A DNA stretch of 12,665 bases. It comes from UBA5336 sp039034035. GTDB taxonomy: Bacteria; Pseudomonadota; Alphaproteobacteria; Caulobacterales; Hyphomonadaceae. The translations under genes were made by a program, and so were the position numbers. Position 1 is the stretch's first letter; each line of letters opens with the position of its first letter. The notes beneath the pieces were generated by a model, which saw nothing but the letters and a program-made list of their open reading frames with translations, searched no databases and was not told where the DNA came from. Where the stretch lies: assembly GCA_039034035.1 (NCBI GenBank), contig JBCCBN010000078.1, positions 1 to 12,665 of the forward strand, in the 5' to 3' direction. This document shows positions 1-7,145 of this stretch, one piece after another.

Positions 1-513
1 GTTCGACAAGAGCCCGGTCTTCGTGCCCAATGCGATGTTATCGGACAATCCGGTGACCAACTTCTCCCGCATGACCCATCGCCGGATCAAATGGGTGATC
101 GGTGTGGAATACCGCACCACGGTGGACCAGCTCAAATACATCCGCGACGAGATCGAGGCCTGGCTCTGGAATGATGACCGGTTCGCAAAACCGCCCGAGA
201 CGGCACTGTTCGTCCGGGTCGATAATTTCAACTCATCCTCGATCGACTTCCTGATCTACACCTTTACCCACACCAAGAATTGGGGGGGGAGTGGCTGGCG
301 ACCAAGGAAGAGCTTGCGGTGGCCTGCATGGACATCATCGAACGCGCCGGCACAGGTTTCGCCTTCCCGAGCCGCACGCTGTACATGCAGCAACAGGACC
401 CGCCGGAAATCATCGCCCCACCCGCCCGCAGCGAAGCGACCCTGCGTGCCATCTCCGAGAAAGCAGAGATGGAGCGCGCCAAGGGCATCGGCGAGGCGGA
501 CGACGACGGTTAG
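1..513 (+). pseudogene. MscS-family mechanosensitive ion channel, C-terminal part, frame broken at a G8 tract
   Basis: The gene is cut by the left edge of the window, so only the cytoplasmic part is visible. MscS channels are inner-membrane pores that open under membrane tension to release solutes on hypo-osmotic shock. From base 2 the frame reads PVFVPNAMLSDNPVTNFSRM, typical of the MscS beta domain, and then an alpha/beta domain up to HTKNWG near 285. The family then expects W-G-E-W-L. Here eight G at 282-289 push the reader out of frame, and the continuation (GEWLATKEELAVACMDI, then AGTGFAFPSRTLY, ending at TAG 511-513) lies in the next frame. Six G would restore NWGEWL and nine would give NWGGEWL. 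Both halves look conserved, so this is a recent lesion, a slipped-strand variant or a sequencing error. If the shift is real, the first frame would run on with unrelated sequence to about 622. Family assignment is firm; its status as a pseudogene is uncertain. Confidence 0.8.
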
Positions 514-521
514 AGCGCTCG

Positions 522-539
522 GGGCGGCGCGCGCCGCCC
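522..539. terminator. Perfect 18-base G+C palindrome between convergent genes
   Basis: GGGCGGCGC/GCGCCGCCC is a perfect inverted repeat, 8 bases after the mscS-like stop and 66 bases before the engB stop (each gene reads towards it). As RNA on either strand it could form a 7-bp stem with a GCGC loop. It has no T tract, so a classical intrinsic terminator is not shown. The position suggests a bidirectional transcription end or mRNA 3'-end stabiliser. Confidence 0.35.
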
Positions 540-605
540 GCCGGCGCCGCGCCCGTTGCGTAAGCTGGCATAGGCCGTCGGGCCGCCTCGCGGGTCCAAG
601 CGTTG

Positions 606-1250
606 CTAAAGAAGCGTCATGATCTCCGCCCGCAACTCGGCAATGCCCCAGCCTTTCTGTGACGAGGTTTGCGCGACAACAGGATGGGCGGCAGGCCGGG
701 TTTTCAGGGTGGCCGTTACCTTGGCGGTGAGCTGCTCCAACGCGCTGGCCTTGATCTTGTCGGTTTTGGTCAGCACCACCTGGTAGATCACCGCAGAGGT
801 ATCGAGCAGGTCCATCACATCGGTATCGGCGCCCATGATCCCTCGCCGGGCATCGATCAGCAGAAACACCCGGCGCAGCGTTGCCCGCCCGCGCAAATAA
901 TCCTTCGTCAGGGCCATCCATTGCGCCGCTTGCGTCTTGGAGACCTTCGCATAGCCAAAGCCTGGCAGGTCCACGAGATAGAGCTGGCCGTCGCCAAGGT
1001 CGAAATAGTTGATCTCGCGCGTCTTGCCCGGTTCCGCCGAAGACCGGGCCAGGGCCTTCCGCCCAGTGACCGCGTTGATCAGCGATGATTTCCCTACATT
1101 GGACCGGCCGGCAAACGCGACTTCCGGCCGGTCGCCAGCGGGCAGGGCGGCAAGATTGACCACGCCCATGACAAATTCCGCCCGGCCGCTGAAGAAGACC
1201 CGCGCCGCTTCCAGCGCCTCGGCATCTCCACGGGAATCCCGCTCGGTCAT
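606..1250 (-). CDS. engB: Ribosome biogenesis GTPase YihA/YsxC (EngB)
   Basis: This is a 214-residue TRAFAC-class GTPase needed for large-subunit ribosome assembly, acting in the cytoplasm. All G motifs are visible: G1 GRSNVGKS at 48-55, a G2-region PGKT at 74-77, G3 DLPGFG at 94-99, G4 TKTD at 161-164 and a G5-like TSS at 195-197. The length matches the usual 195-220 residues. The ATG at 1250-1248 overlaps the yidC stop as ATGA, so translation is probably coupled to yidC. The stop is TAG at 608-606. It is the last gene of the rpmH-rnpA-yidC-engB cluster, and the yidC-engB order is common in alphaproteobacteria. The short acidic N-terminal stretch before the GTPase core is ordinary. Nothing is missing. 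Confidence 0.96.
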   Translation of the reverse strand: MTERDSRGDAEALEAARVFFSGRAEFVMGVVNLAALPAGDRPEVAFAGRSNVGKSSLINAVTGRKALARSSAEPGKTREINYFDLGDGQLYLVDLPGFGYAKVSKTQAAQWMALTKDYLRGRATLRRVFLLIDARRGIMGADTDVMDLLDTSAVIYQVVLTKTDKIKASALEQLTAKVTATLKTRPAAHPVVAQTSSQKGWGIAELRAEIMTLL

Positions 1251-3091
1251 TCGGCCGGTTTTTCCCCGCTAGACCCGCGTAGCCGGGCGATCAGCTTGTC
1301 GAGTTCGGTCTCGACGCCATTCCGGCGCATGATGAAGTACTGCTGGAGCAGCATCAGCAGATTGTTCCAGACCCAGTAGATCACAAGGCCCGCCGCAAAC
1401 CCTGCAAACACAAAGGTCAGCACGATGGGCATCGTCATCATCACGGTCCGCATCGTTTTGTCCGGCGGCGGCGGTGACAGGCTTTGCAGGCACAGCATGG
1501 TCACGCCATAGAGGATGGGCAGGATCCCCACCCCAATGATCAGGCCCAGGATCGGGATCGCCTTCACGTCGGCGGCAGCCCATGGCAACAGGCCGAACAG
1601 GTTACCGATCGCGGTCGGGTCAGGCGCGGAAAGGTCATTGACGAACGCAAAGGGTTCGTGGCGCATCTCCAGGGTCACGAACAGCGTCTTGTAGAGGGCG
1701 TAGAAGATTGGCATCGTCGCCAGGAGTGGCAGGCACCCGGCCAGCGGATTGGCTTTTTCCCGCTGGTACAGCTTCATCACTTCCTGCTGGCGGCGCTGGG
1801 GGTCAGCCTTGAACTTCTCCTGGATCTCCTTCATCGGCTCCTGCAGCAATTTCATCCGCGCCATGGCCTTGTAGCTCTGATTGTAGAGCGGGATCAGCGG
1901 CAGCTTTACCAGCACGGTAAACGCCAGGATCGCCCAGCCGAACGAGCCGACAATGCCGTTCAACCACAAGAGCGCATTGAAGAATGGCTTGGTGAGGAAC
2001 CAGAACATGCCCCAATCGATCGCGTCCTCGAACCGGGGAATGCCCAGCTCCCGCTCATAGGCGCGCAGCACTTCAAGCCGTTTGGCGCCGGCGAAGATGC
2101 GGTGCTCGATTTGCTCGCTGGCGCCCGGCTCGATGGTCAGGGGTTCGCCAGTGGTCGAGAGCTCGTACACCGGTTCACCGGCCCGCTCACGCAGGCGAAA
2201 CCGGGAGTCGAACGGACGGCCCTGGTCTGGCACGAGGGCCGCCATCCAGTACTTGTCCGTAAAGCCCATCCAGCCACCGGCGGGAGAGCGCGTTTCGCCC
2301 TTGATCCCTTCGCCGTCTGCCAGCTTCTTGTAGCTTCGCAGCTTCAAGGTCCGGTCGATGACGCCGATCAGGCCGAAATGAACGATCGCGCTGGCGCCCG
2401 CTGCGCCGGGGTCGGTCGCGTTGAGGAAGCCCTCGAAATCGCCATGGCGCCGGACCAGGCCAAACGGCGATAGCGTTCGCGCTTCCCCGCTCAGATTGTC
2501 CACCGTGTCCTGGTAGGTGAACATGTAATTCTCATCCATGGCGATCTGGCGCGTGAACCGCAGACCATCATCCTCGGCGACCAGGGTGATTGGCGTGGTC
2601 GGCGTCAAGGTCTGGCCACTGCCGGTGGCCAGTTGCCATTCCGTGTTCCAGTCGATCACACGGCCGTCCCGGTCATGCAGCCAGCCATAGGTTGCAAAAT
2701 AGCCGTATTCGGAATTTTCCGGCCGCATCAGCCGCAGCTCTTCCTCGCGCTCGATTGTCAGGAAGTGGCGCTTGAGGTTGAGATCGTCGATCCGCGCGCC
2801 AGTGAGGTTGATCGACCCATCGGTGCCTGGGCCGTCAAACGCTATGCGCGTATTGGTACTGAGCGCCGCTTCCACTGTCGGCGCAACGAGCGGCGTTTCC
2901 ACGGCCGCAGCGGTTTCAGGCGCCAGTTCCGCCTGGCGCTCGGCCGCCGCTGCCTCAGCCGCCCGGCGTGCCTCGATCTCGGGATTGACCACAAATGCCT
3001 GGTAGGCCCAGACAAAGCCCAACATTAGCACCATCGCCAACAGGAAGTTGCGCTGCTGGTTCGGATCCTGCTGTCGGTTTGGGGGCTGCAT
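1247..3091 (-). CDS. yidC: Membrane protein insertase YidC (Oxa1 family)
   Basis: YidC inserts and folds inner-membrane proteins, alone or with SecYEG. The 614 residues follow the Gram-negative plan. TM1 is at about 15-34, then an Ala/Glu-rich linker (40-75) and the large periplasmic P1 domain (about 80-345). The conserved insertase core begins near 360, with further hydrophobic segments around 380-402, 447-472, 512-538 and 553-580. Family motifs include QSYKAMARMKLLQ (405-417), ANPLAGCLPLL (447-457) and IYWVWNNLL (571-579). The basic residue of the hydrophilic groove, Arg366 in E. coli, is Lys396 here (FTVLVKLPLIPL). From memory this Lys is common in alphaproteobacteria and keeps the charge. 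A charged C-terminal tail follows. The start ATG lies 57 bases after the rnpA stop with only a weak purine-rich site (AGAGCGAG) before it. Its TGA overlaps the engB ATG. Confidence 0.97.
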   Translation of the reverse strand: MQPPNRQQDPNQQRNFLLAMVLMLGFVWAYQAFVVNPEIEARRAAEAAAAERQAELAPETAAAVETPLVAPTVEAALSTNTRIAFDGPGTDGSINLTGARIDDLNLKRHFLTIEREEELRLMRPENSEYGYFATYGWLHDRDGRVIDWNTEWQLATGSGQTLTPTTPITLVAEDDGLRFTRQIAMDENYMFTYQDTVDNLSGEARTLSPFGLVRRHGDFEGFLNATDPGAAGASAIVHFGLIGVIDRTLKLRSYKKLADGEGIKGETRSPAGGWMGFTDKYWMAALVPDQGRPFDSRFRLRERAGEPVYELSTTGEPLTIEPGASEQIEHRIFAGAKRLEVLRAYERELGIPRFEDAIDWGMFWFLTKPFFNALLWLNGIVGSFGWAILAFTVLVKLPLIPLYNQSYKAMARMKLLQEPMKEIQEKFKADPQRRQQEVMKLYQREKANPLAGCLPLLATMPIFYALYKTLFVTLEMRHEPFAFVNDLSAPDPTAIGNLFGLLPWAAADVKAIPILGLIIGVGILPILYGVTMLCLQSLSPPPPDKTMRTVMMTMPIVLTFVFAGFAAGLVIYWVWNNLLMLLQQYFIMRRNGVETELDKLIARLRGSSGEKPAE

Positions 3092-3148
3092 AGCTCGCTC
3101 TGGGAATCAAGGTTTTGGGGGATATAGCGCCAGCCGCAGCCAGATGCA

Positions 3149-3421
3149 TCAGTCGAAATGCTCGGCGAGGCTTAACAACGCGCTTTCCACATCGTCAAGC
3201 AACCGCTCCCAGGCGATATCCGCCGTCATGCTGCGGGCGATGAAGACATAATCGACACCGGCCCGTCCAAACCTGGGCAATAGCTGCCGCGCCGCTTCGC
3301 GCAGGCGCCGCTTGGCCCGGTTCCGGACTACCGCATTCCCAATTTTCTTCGTAGCGGTAAAGCCTTCGCCGATCCATGGGCCATCTGTACCCACATCCGG
3401 GCGCCGCCGAGCCTGGATCAC
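3149..3421 (-). CDS. rnpA: Ribonuclease P protein component, start codon unclear
   Basis: RnpA is the protein cofactor of RNase P, which cuts the 5' leader from pre-tRNAs. From the GTG at 3421-3419 the product has 90 residues with GFTATKKIGNAVVRNRAKRR at 20-39, containing the RNA-binding RNR signature, and a DYVFIAR strand at 57-63. The usual length is 110-120 residues. The missing N-terminus is present in the same frame upstream: bases 3493-3422 read I-RRLKLRRQFLFARGGPSER and on into VIQARRRPD, matching the conserved RLK..xxFLF region of the family. That frame stays open from 3802, straight through rpmH, yet has no ATG, GTG or TTG before 3421. The real start may be an ATC at 3493, a CTG at 3484 or another rare codon, giving about 111-114 residues. 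The coordinates given are the longest form with a standard start codon. Confidence 0.9.
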   Translation of the reverse strand: MIQARRRPDVGTDGPWIGEGFTATKKIGNAVVRNRAKRRLREAARQLLPRFGRAGVDYVFIARSMTADIAWERLLDDVESALLSLAEHFD

Positions 3422-3468
3422 ACAGGATTTCCGGCGCTCGCTCGGGCCGCCGCGCGCAAAGAGGAATT

Positions 3469-3489
3469 GCCGCCTGAGTTTCAGGCGGC
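3469..3489 (-). promoter_or_regulatory. Stem-loop at the rpmH-rnpA junction
   Basis: GCCGCCTGA and TCAGGCGGC form a perfect 9-bp stem closed by a 3-base loop, in the minus-strand message between the L34 stop and the RnpA core. It lies inside the sequence that encodes RRLKLRR of RnpA. It is followed by AATTCC rather than a U run, so it is not a standard terminator. It could attenuate transcription, protect the abundant rpmH mRNA, or hide the RnpA start site, any of which would lower RnpA output relative to L34. Confidence 0.5.
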
Positions 3490-3534
3490 GGATTTCAGGC
3501 GTAGTCGCGCCGGGTCGGGAAACGGGAGGGCCGC

Positions 3535-3669
3535 CTATGCCGACAGGCGCTTGCGACCCTTCATGCGCCGACGCGCGAGGACCTTGCGACCGTTCTTGTC
3601 GGACATGCGGCTCCGGAAACCGTGGGTGCGGGCGCGTTTGATACGGCTGGGTTGGAACGTGCGTTTCAT
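3535..3669 (-). CDS. rpmH: Large ribosomal subunit protein bL34
   Basis: A 44-residue, very basic protein starting MKRTFQPSRIKRARTHGF and ending MKGRKRLSA, which is the full-length bL34 signature. It is a structural protein of the 50S subunit. The start ATG is at 3669-3667 and the stop TAG at 3537-3535. AAGG at 3684-3681, eleven bases upstream, can serve as the ribosome-binding site. It is first in the cluster, 42 bases before the probable beginning of the RnpA coding region. A candidate promoter lies about 65 bases upstream. The rnpA frame is also open throughout this gene. Confidence 0.97.
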   Translation of the reverse strand: MKRTFQPSRIKRARTHGFRSRMSDKNGRKVLARRRMKGRKRLSA

Positions 3670-3712
3670 GGCGGCGTTCGCCTTGTGCTAGGGGGTGTCT
3701 CGAAAGCAGCGT

Positions 3713-3741
3713 TGCGTACAGGCCCCGGCCATTATGGTCAA
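3713..3741 (-). promoter_or_regulatory. Candidate promoter for rpmH-rnpA-yidC-engB
   Basis: On the minus strand TTGACC (3741-3736) is followed after 17 bases by TACGCA (3718-3713). The -35 box is good (5 of 6 to TTGACA) and the -10 box is poor (2 of 6). Spacing and position, about 45 bases before the rpmH ATG, fit a housekeeping promoter. Assigned by eye only. Confidence 0.35.
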
Positions 3742-3812
3742 GCCGACATGCCAGGCGGCAACGCCGGAGCGCCGGGACCGCCCGCTTGGGCTCACAGCCG
3801 GTTCACAAGGGT

Positions 3813-3840
3813 TTGAAGCCAGACCCATTGGGTGTGATAT
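3813..3840 (+). promoter_or_regulatory. Candidate promoter for the DUF547 operon
   Basis: TTGAAG (3813-3818), a 16-base spacer and TGATAT (3835-3840) lie about 60 bases before the chosen ATG. Matches to consensus are 4/6 and 3/6, so this is a weak call. No other start-proximal promoter in the 232-base divergent gap looks better. Confidence 0.28.
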
Positions 3841-3865
3841 GCGTTCTCGTATGGGCTCCCGTATA

Positions 3866-3886
3866 TCGGGGATGTCGAACCCCCGA
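3866..3886 (+). promoter_or_regulatory. Small hairpin abutting the Shine-Dalgarno site
   Basis: TCGGGG and CCCCGA form a 6-bp stem with a 9-base loop, and the last stem base touches the AAAGGA ribosome-binding site (3886-3891) of the first operon gene. It could tune translation start. There is no further evidence of regulation. Confidence 0.3.
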
Positions 3887-3901
3887 AAGGACGTGCCCCG
3901 C

Positions 3902-4750
3902 ATGACCCGTTCCCCACGCAAGACTGTTCTCCCGGCTTTCGCCTCCGCCCTCACTCTCTGCGGCGCCATGCTGATGGCCGCCGCCCCCGCCCAAGCTCAA
4001 ACGCCCGCCGCCAGCGCAGCAAGCGAAACCGCAGCAAGCCCCACCGATGCGGTCCAGCCCGCCCGCCATGCGGCCTGGTCTGAACTGCTCAGCAAATATG
4101 TCCGGCCTGCCGCCGACGGCGTGAACCGGTTCGACTACGGCGCCCTGAAGGCCGATGACGCCGACCGCACCGCGTTGACCGCCTACATCGCCTCGTTCGA
4201 AACCCTGGACTTTGCGAGCCTCATCCGTGACGAAGCCTTCGCCGCCTGGGCCAATCTCTACAATGCCGTCACCATCGACCATATTCTCGGCCGTTACCCG
4301 GTGAAGTCGATCCGATCCGGCTACATTGTGGGGCCGTGGAAAGAGGTGTCGGTGATGGCCGATGGGCGCGAACTGTCGCTCGACGCGATAGAGCATGACA
4401 TCCTGCGCGTCGAGTGGAGCGATCCGCGCGTGCACTATGCCGTGAATTGCGCCGCAATTGGCTGCCCGAACCTGAACCCTGCGGCCTGGGAAGCGGCCAC
4501 CCTCGACCAGGCGCTCGACACTGCGGCGAGGGCCTATGTGAACGATCCCCGCGGCGTCACCATCCGCAACAATGGTTTACAGGTGTCGCGCATCTACAAA
4601 TGGTTCCGCGAAGACTTCGGCGGCAGCAATGCCGGCGTGATCGACCACCTGAAGCAGTATGCCGAGCCAGACCTCCTTGCCCAGATTGAAGCCAATCCCC
4701 GCATTCGCAGGCACGCCTATGACTGGGACCTCAACGATGCCGAAAGCTGA
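3902..4750 (+). CDS. Exported DUF547 domain protein
   Basis: This gives 282 residues from the ATG at 3902, chosen because AAAGGA lies 10 bases upstream and a clear Sec signal peptide follows at once: a basic start (MTRSPRKT), a hydrophobic core (about 9-29) and APAQAQ with probable cleavage after 31 or so. An upstream in-frame ATG at 3872 would spoil the signal peptide. A low-complexity Ala/Ser/Thr stretch (34-55) leads into a DUF547 domain (about 57-275). Its hallmarks are WANLYNA at 116-122, SLDAIEHDILR at 159-169, and VHYAVNCAAIGCPN at 177-190 with His178, Cys183 and Cys188. The C-terminus ends YDWDLND. The molecular function of DUF547 is not established to my knowledge. The conserved His and Cys residues hint at redox, metal or papain-like chemistry, but that is speculation. 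It is the first gene of the five-gene operon and its stop is 4 bases before the next ATG. Confidence 0.88.
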   Translation: MTRSPRKTVLPAFASALTLCGAMLMAAAPAQAQTPAASAASETAASPTDAVQPARHAAWSELLSKYVRPAADGVNRFDYGALKADDADRTALTAYIASFETLDFASLIRDEAFAAWANLYNAVTIDHILGRYPVKSIRSGYIVGPWKEVSVMADGRELSLDAIEHDILRVEWSDPRVHYAVNCAAIGCPNLNPAAWEAATLDQALDTAARAYVNDPRGVTIRNNGLQVSRIYKWFREDFGGSNAGVIDHLKQYAEPDLLAQIEANPRIRRHAYDWDLNDAES

Positions 4751-4754
4751 TCCG

Positions 4755-5585
4755 ATGACCGACCCTTCCACGCCAATCCATCCCGAAGACGATTCTGCGC
4801 GCGCCGCCGCTTCGTCCGCGGCAACGGCCTCCCCTGCGCCGGCCCCCGGGTCGGCGAAGTCTGGTTCAGTGCTCATCCGGCTATGGCCGGTCTACCTCAT
4901 CATCGCCGGATTGGTCGCCGCCTGGCGGCTTGGTGTGTTCAACTACCTCTCCCTAGAAACACTGCGGGAACAACAAGAAGCGCTGCAGGCCATGGTGGCC
5001 GCCAATCCCTTCCTCGCCGTGGCGGCCTATGTGGCGATCTACGCCCTCGTCACGGTGTTGATGCTGCCGGGCGCCCTCTGGGTGACGATTGCCGGCGGCC
5101 TTTTGTTCGGCCTGCTTGGCGGCTCACTCGCCACCATTGCCGGGGCCACGTTGGGCGCGAGCCTGTTGTTCTTCGCCGCCAGGACATCCCTTGGCGGAAC
5201 CTTGCGGGAGCGGGCTGGCCCGTTCCTCACGAAGATGGAGCGCGGCTTTCAGGAAGACGAGATGAACTACATGTTCTTCATGCGTCTGTTCCCCGGCGTA
5301 CCCTTCCCCGTCGCCAACATCGCCCCGGCCCTGCTGGGCGCGAAGTACCGGACCTTCGCCCTTACCACGGCCATTGGGATCATACCCGGCGTCGCCGCCT
5401 ATACGTGGATCGGTGCCGGCCTTGGCGCCACATTCGCTGCCGGTGAAGACCCCAACCTCGCATCGGTTGCGGGCAACCTGTTGCCAGCCTTCGCAGCACT
5501 TGGAGCCGTTGCGCTGCTGCCGGTCGCCTACAAGAAATTCATCCGAAAGTCCGACGCGCAAAGCGTCGAAGGAGCCGCCCAATGA
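4755..5585 (+). CDS. TVP38/TMEM64 family membrane protein (SNARE-associated/DedA superfamily)
   Basis: 276 residues from the ATG at 4755, four bases after the DUF547 stop. An ATG at 4737 that overlaps the DUF547 gene is an alternative (282 residues). A hydrophilic Ala/Pro-rich N-terminus is followed by TM1 (about 44-62) and then the SNARE-assoc domain (about 95-225) with several hydrophobic or re-entrant segments. The family motif is NYMFFMRLFPGVPFPVANIA (171-190), followed by ALLG, and then IPGVAAYTWIGAGLG at 210-224. Bacterial members sit in the inner membrane. Relatives in the superfamily (DedA, TMEM41B, VMP1) are linked to lipid scrambling or carrier recycling, but this subfamily lacks a settled role. 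Genes of this type are often found beside, or fused to, MerA-like flavoproteins, as here. Its TGA overlaps the next ATG by 4 bases. Confidence 0.92.
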   Translation: MTDPSTPIHPEDDSARAAASSAATASPAPAPGSAKSGSVLIRLWPVYLIIAGLVAAWRLGVFNYLSLETLREQQEALQAMVAANPFLAVAAYVAIYALVTVLMLPGALWVTIAGGLLFGLLGGSLATIAGATLGASLLFFAARTSLGGTLRERAGPFLTKMERGFQEDEMNYMFFMRLFPGVPFPVANIAPALLGAKYRTFALTTAIGIIPGVAAYTWIGAGLGATFAAGEDPNLASVAGNLLPAFAALGAVALLPVAYKKFIRKSDAQSVEGAAQ

Positions 5586-7129
5586 CGTCCGCTAACCCAT
5601 CTGCCACGCCGGCTGCAAATCCTCGCCTCCCTGTCTCCGACGTACAGGAAGCCGGCCGCACCGCCTCCGATAGTGCATCGACAAATGCCTCAGCCGCGGC
5701 CCGGCGCCCCTTGAAAGCCGACCTCGTCATCGTTGGTGGCGGCTCGGCTGGTCTGTCAGCGGCGGCCGGAGCCGCGATGCTCGGCCTGAATGTCGTCCTC
5801 TATGAGAAGGGCGAGATGGGCGGCGACTGCCTCAATTATGGCTGCGTGCCGTCCAAGGCGCTGTTGTCGGCAGCGAAAATGGCGGCAACCGCGAAAAAGT
5901 CGGCCAACTTCGGCGTCACGCTCGGCGAACCCCAGATCGACTGGGAGGCGGTGAAGGCCCATGTGAAACGCGCCATCGCGACCATCGCCCCGGTCGACAG
6001 CCAGGAGCGGTTCGAAGGGCTCGGCGTCACTGTGATCCGCGAGCATGCCAGGTTCGAGGACCGCAAGACCATCGTTTCCGACACCACCCGAACCATGGCC
6101 CGGCGCATCATCATCGCAACCGGATCCACCGCTTTCCTGCCGCCCCTTCCGGGGCTCGACCAGGTGGCCTACCTGACCAATGAGACGATCTTCGACGTGG
6201 ACACCCTGCCAGACCATCTAGTCATTCTTGGCGGTGGACCGATCGGCATGGAAATGGCCCAGGCCTTCAACCGGTTCGGCGCCTCAGTGACGGTGATTGA
6301 AATGGGCCAGGCGCTTGGCCGGTCCGATCGCGCCCATGCCGAGATTGCCATTGAGGCTCTTCGCGAAGAAGGCGTGACCATACTGGAAGGCCATGCCGCC
6401 AAACGCATCAGCCGCGAGACCGATGGACGGATCACCGTCCATGCCGGCGGCGATGGTGGCGAAACGGCCATCACGGGCAGCCACCTGCTGGTGGCTCTGG
6501 GGCGCCGCGCCGTGATTGACGGGCTCGACCTCGATGCTGGCGGGGTTGACCATGATGGCCGGTCGGTCACCGTGGGGTCATCGCTGCGCTCGCCCTCCAA
6601 CGGCCGGGTCTGGGCGCTGGGCGATGTGGCCGGGGAGGGGCAGTTCACCCACCTGGCCGGCTGGCATGCGTCTGTCTTTGTCCGCAGGGCGCTCTTCAAG
6701 CAAGGCTCCACCGGTGACAGCCTTCCGCTGCCGGCGGTGACCTATACAGCACCCGAGGTGGCACAGATCGGCCTGACCGAAGCCGAGGCCCGCAGCCAGT
6801 TCGGCGACAACGTGTCCACATCCTCCTTTCCCTTCGAGGAGAATGACCGCGCCATAGCCGAAGCCGACACGCGCGGCGAAGCCAAGCTGATCATCCGGAA
6901 GGGAAAACTCCTCGGCGCCTCCATCGTCGGCGAGGGCGCGGGCGACATCCTGCAACTGGTGTCGGTGGCCATGTCGAACGGGCTCAAGGTCAAGGACCTG
7001 ACCAATTTCATCTCGCCCTATCCCACCCGTGCCGAAGTGGTGAAGCGCGCGGCCTCTGCGCACTTTACCGATGTAGTGTTCGGCTCAGGTGCCAAGCGCC
7101 TTGTGAGCTTGCTCCAGCGAATTCCCTAG
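5582..7129 (+). CDS. MerA/lipoamide-dehydrogenase-like FAD-dependent disulfide oxidoreductase
   Basis: A 515-residue class I pyridine nucleotide-disulfide oxidoreductase, cytosolic and expected to be dimeric. An unusual low-complexity N-terminus (1-42) precedes the FAD site GGGSAG (52-57). The redox-active pair is Cys83/Cys88 in GGDCLNYGCVPSK, ATGS is at 179-182, the NAD(P)-binding GGGPIGMEMAQ is at 217-227 and ALGDVA at 345-350. The dimerisation domain follows. The His-Glu dyad of lipoamide dehydrogenase (HPT..E) is replaced by PYPTRAE (479-485), so Tyr480 takes the His position as in mercuric reductase. However, the paired C-terminal Cys and the N-terminal HMA domain of MerA are both absent. 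Mercury reduction is therefore not supported and the substrate is unknown. Its ATG overlaps the TVP38 stop, which implies coupled translation and fits a joint function with that membrane protein. Confidence 0.92.
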   Translation: MTSANPSATPAANPRLPVSDVQEAGRTASDSASTNASAAARRPLKADLVIVGGGSAGLSAAAGAAMLGLNVVLYEKGEMGGDCLNYGCVPSKALLSAAKMAATAKKSANFGVTLGEPQIDWEAVKAHVKRAIATIAPVDSQERFEGLGVTVIREHARFEDRKTIVSDTTRTMARRIIIATGSTAFLPPLPGLDQVAYLTNETIFDVDTLPDHLVILGGGPIGMEMAQAFNRFGASVTVIEMGQALGRSDRAHAEIAIEALREEGVTILEGHAAKRISRETDGRITVHAGGDGGETAITGSHLLVALGRRAVIDGLDLDAGGVDHDGRSVTVGSSLRSPSNGRVWALGDVAGEGQFTHLAGWHASVFVRRALFKQGSTGDSLPLPAVTYTAPEVAQIGLTEAEARSQFGDNVSTSSFPFEENDRAIAEADTRGEAKLIIRKGKLLGASIVGEGAGDILQLVSVAMSNGLKVKDLTNFISPYPTRAEVVKRAASAHFTDVVFGSGAKRLVSLLQRIP

Positions 7130-7145
7130 CGTACCGGTCCCGTCG

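Noticed and set aside
1484..2473. 329-codon plus-strand ORF opposite yidC
   Set aside because: It lies entirely antisense to a well-supported yidC and its translation (His/Gln/Arg-rich) is typical of a G+C-rich shadow frame.
606..3669. Chromosome origin near the rpmH cluster
   Set aside because: No dnaA, DnaA-box cluster or A+T-rich unwinding region is present in the window.
3695..3901. N-terminal extension of the DUF547 protein to a start at 3695
   Set aside because: The longer form would bury the signal peptide; the ATG at 3902 has an AAAGGA site and places the signal sequence at the N-terminus.
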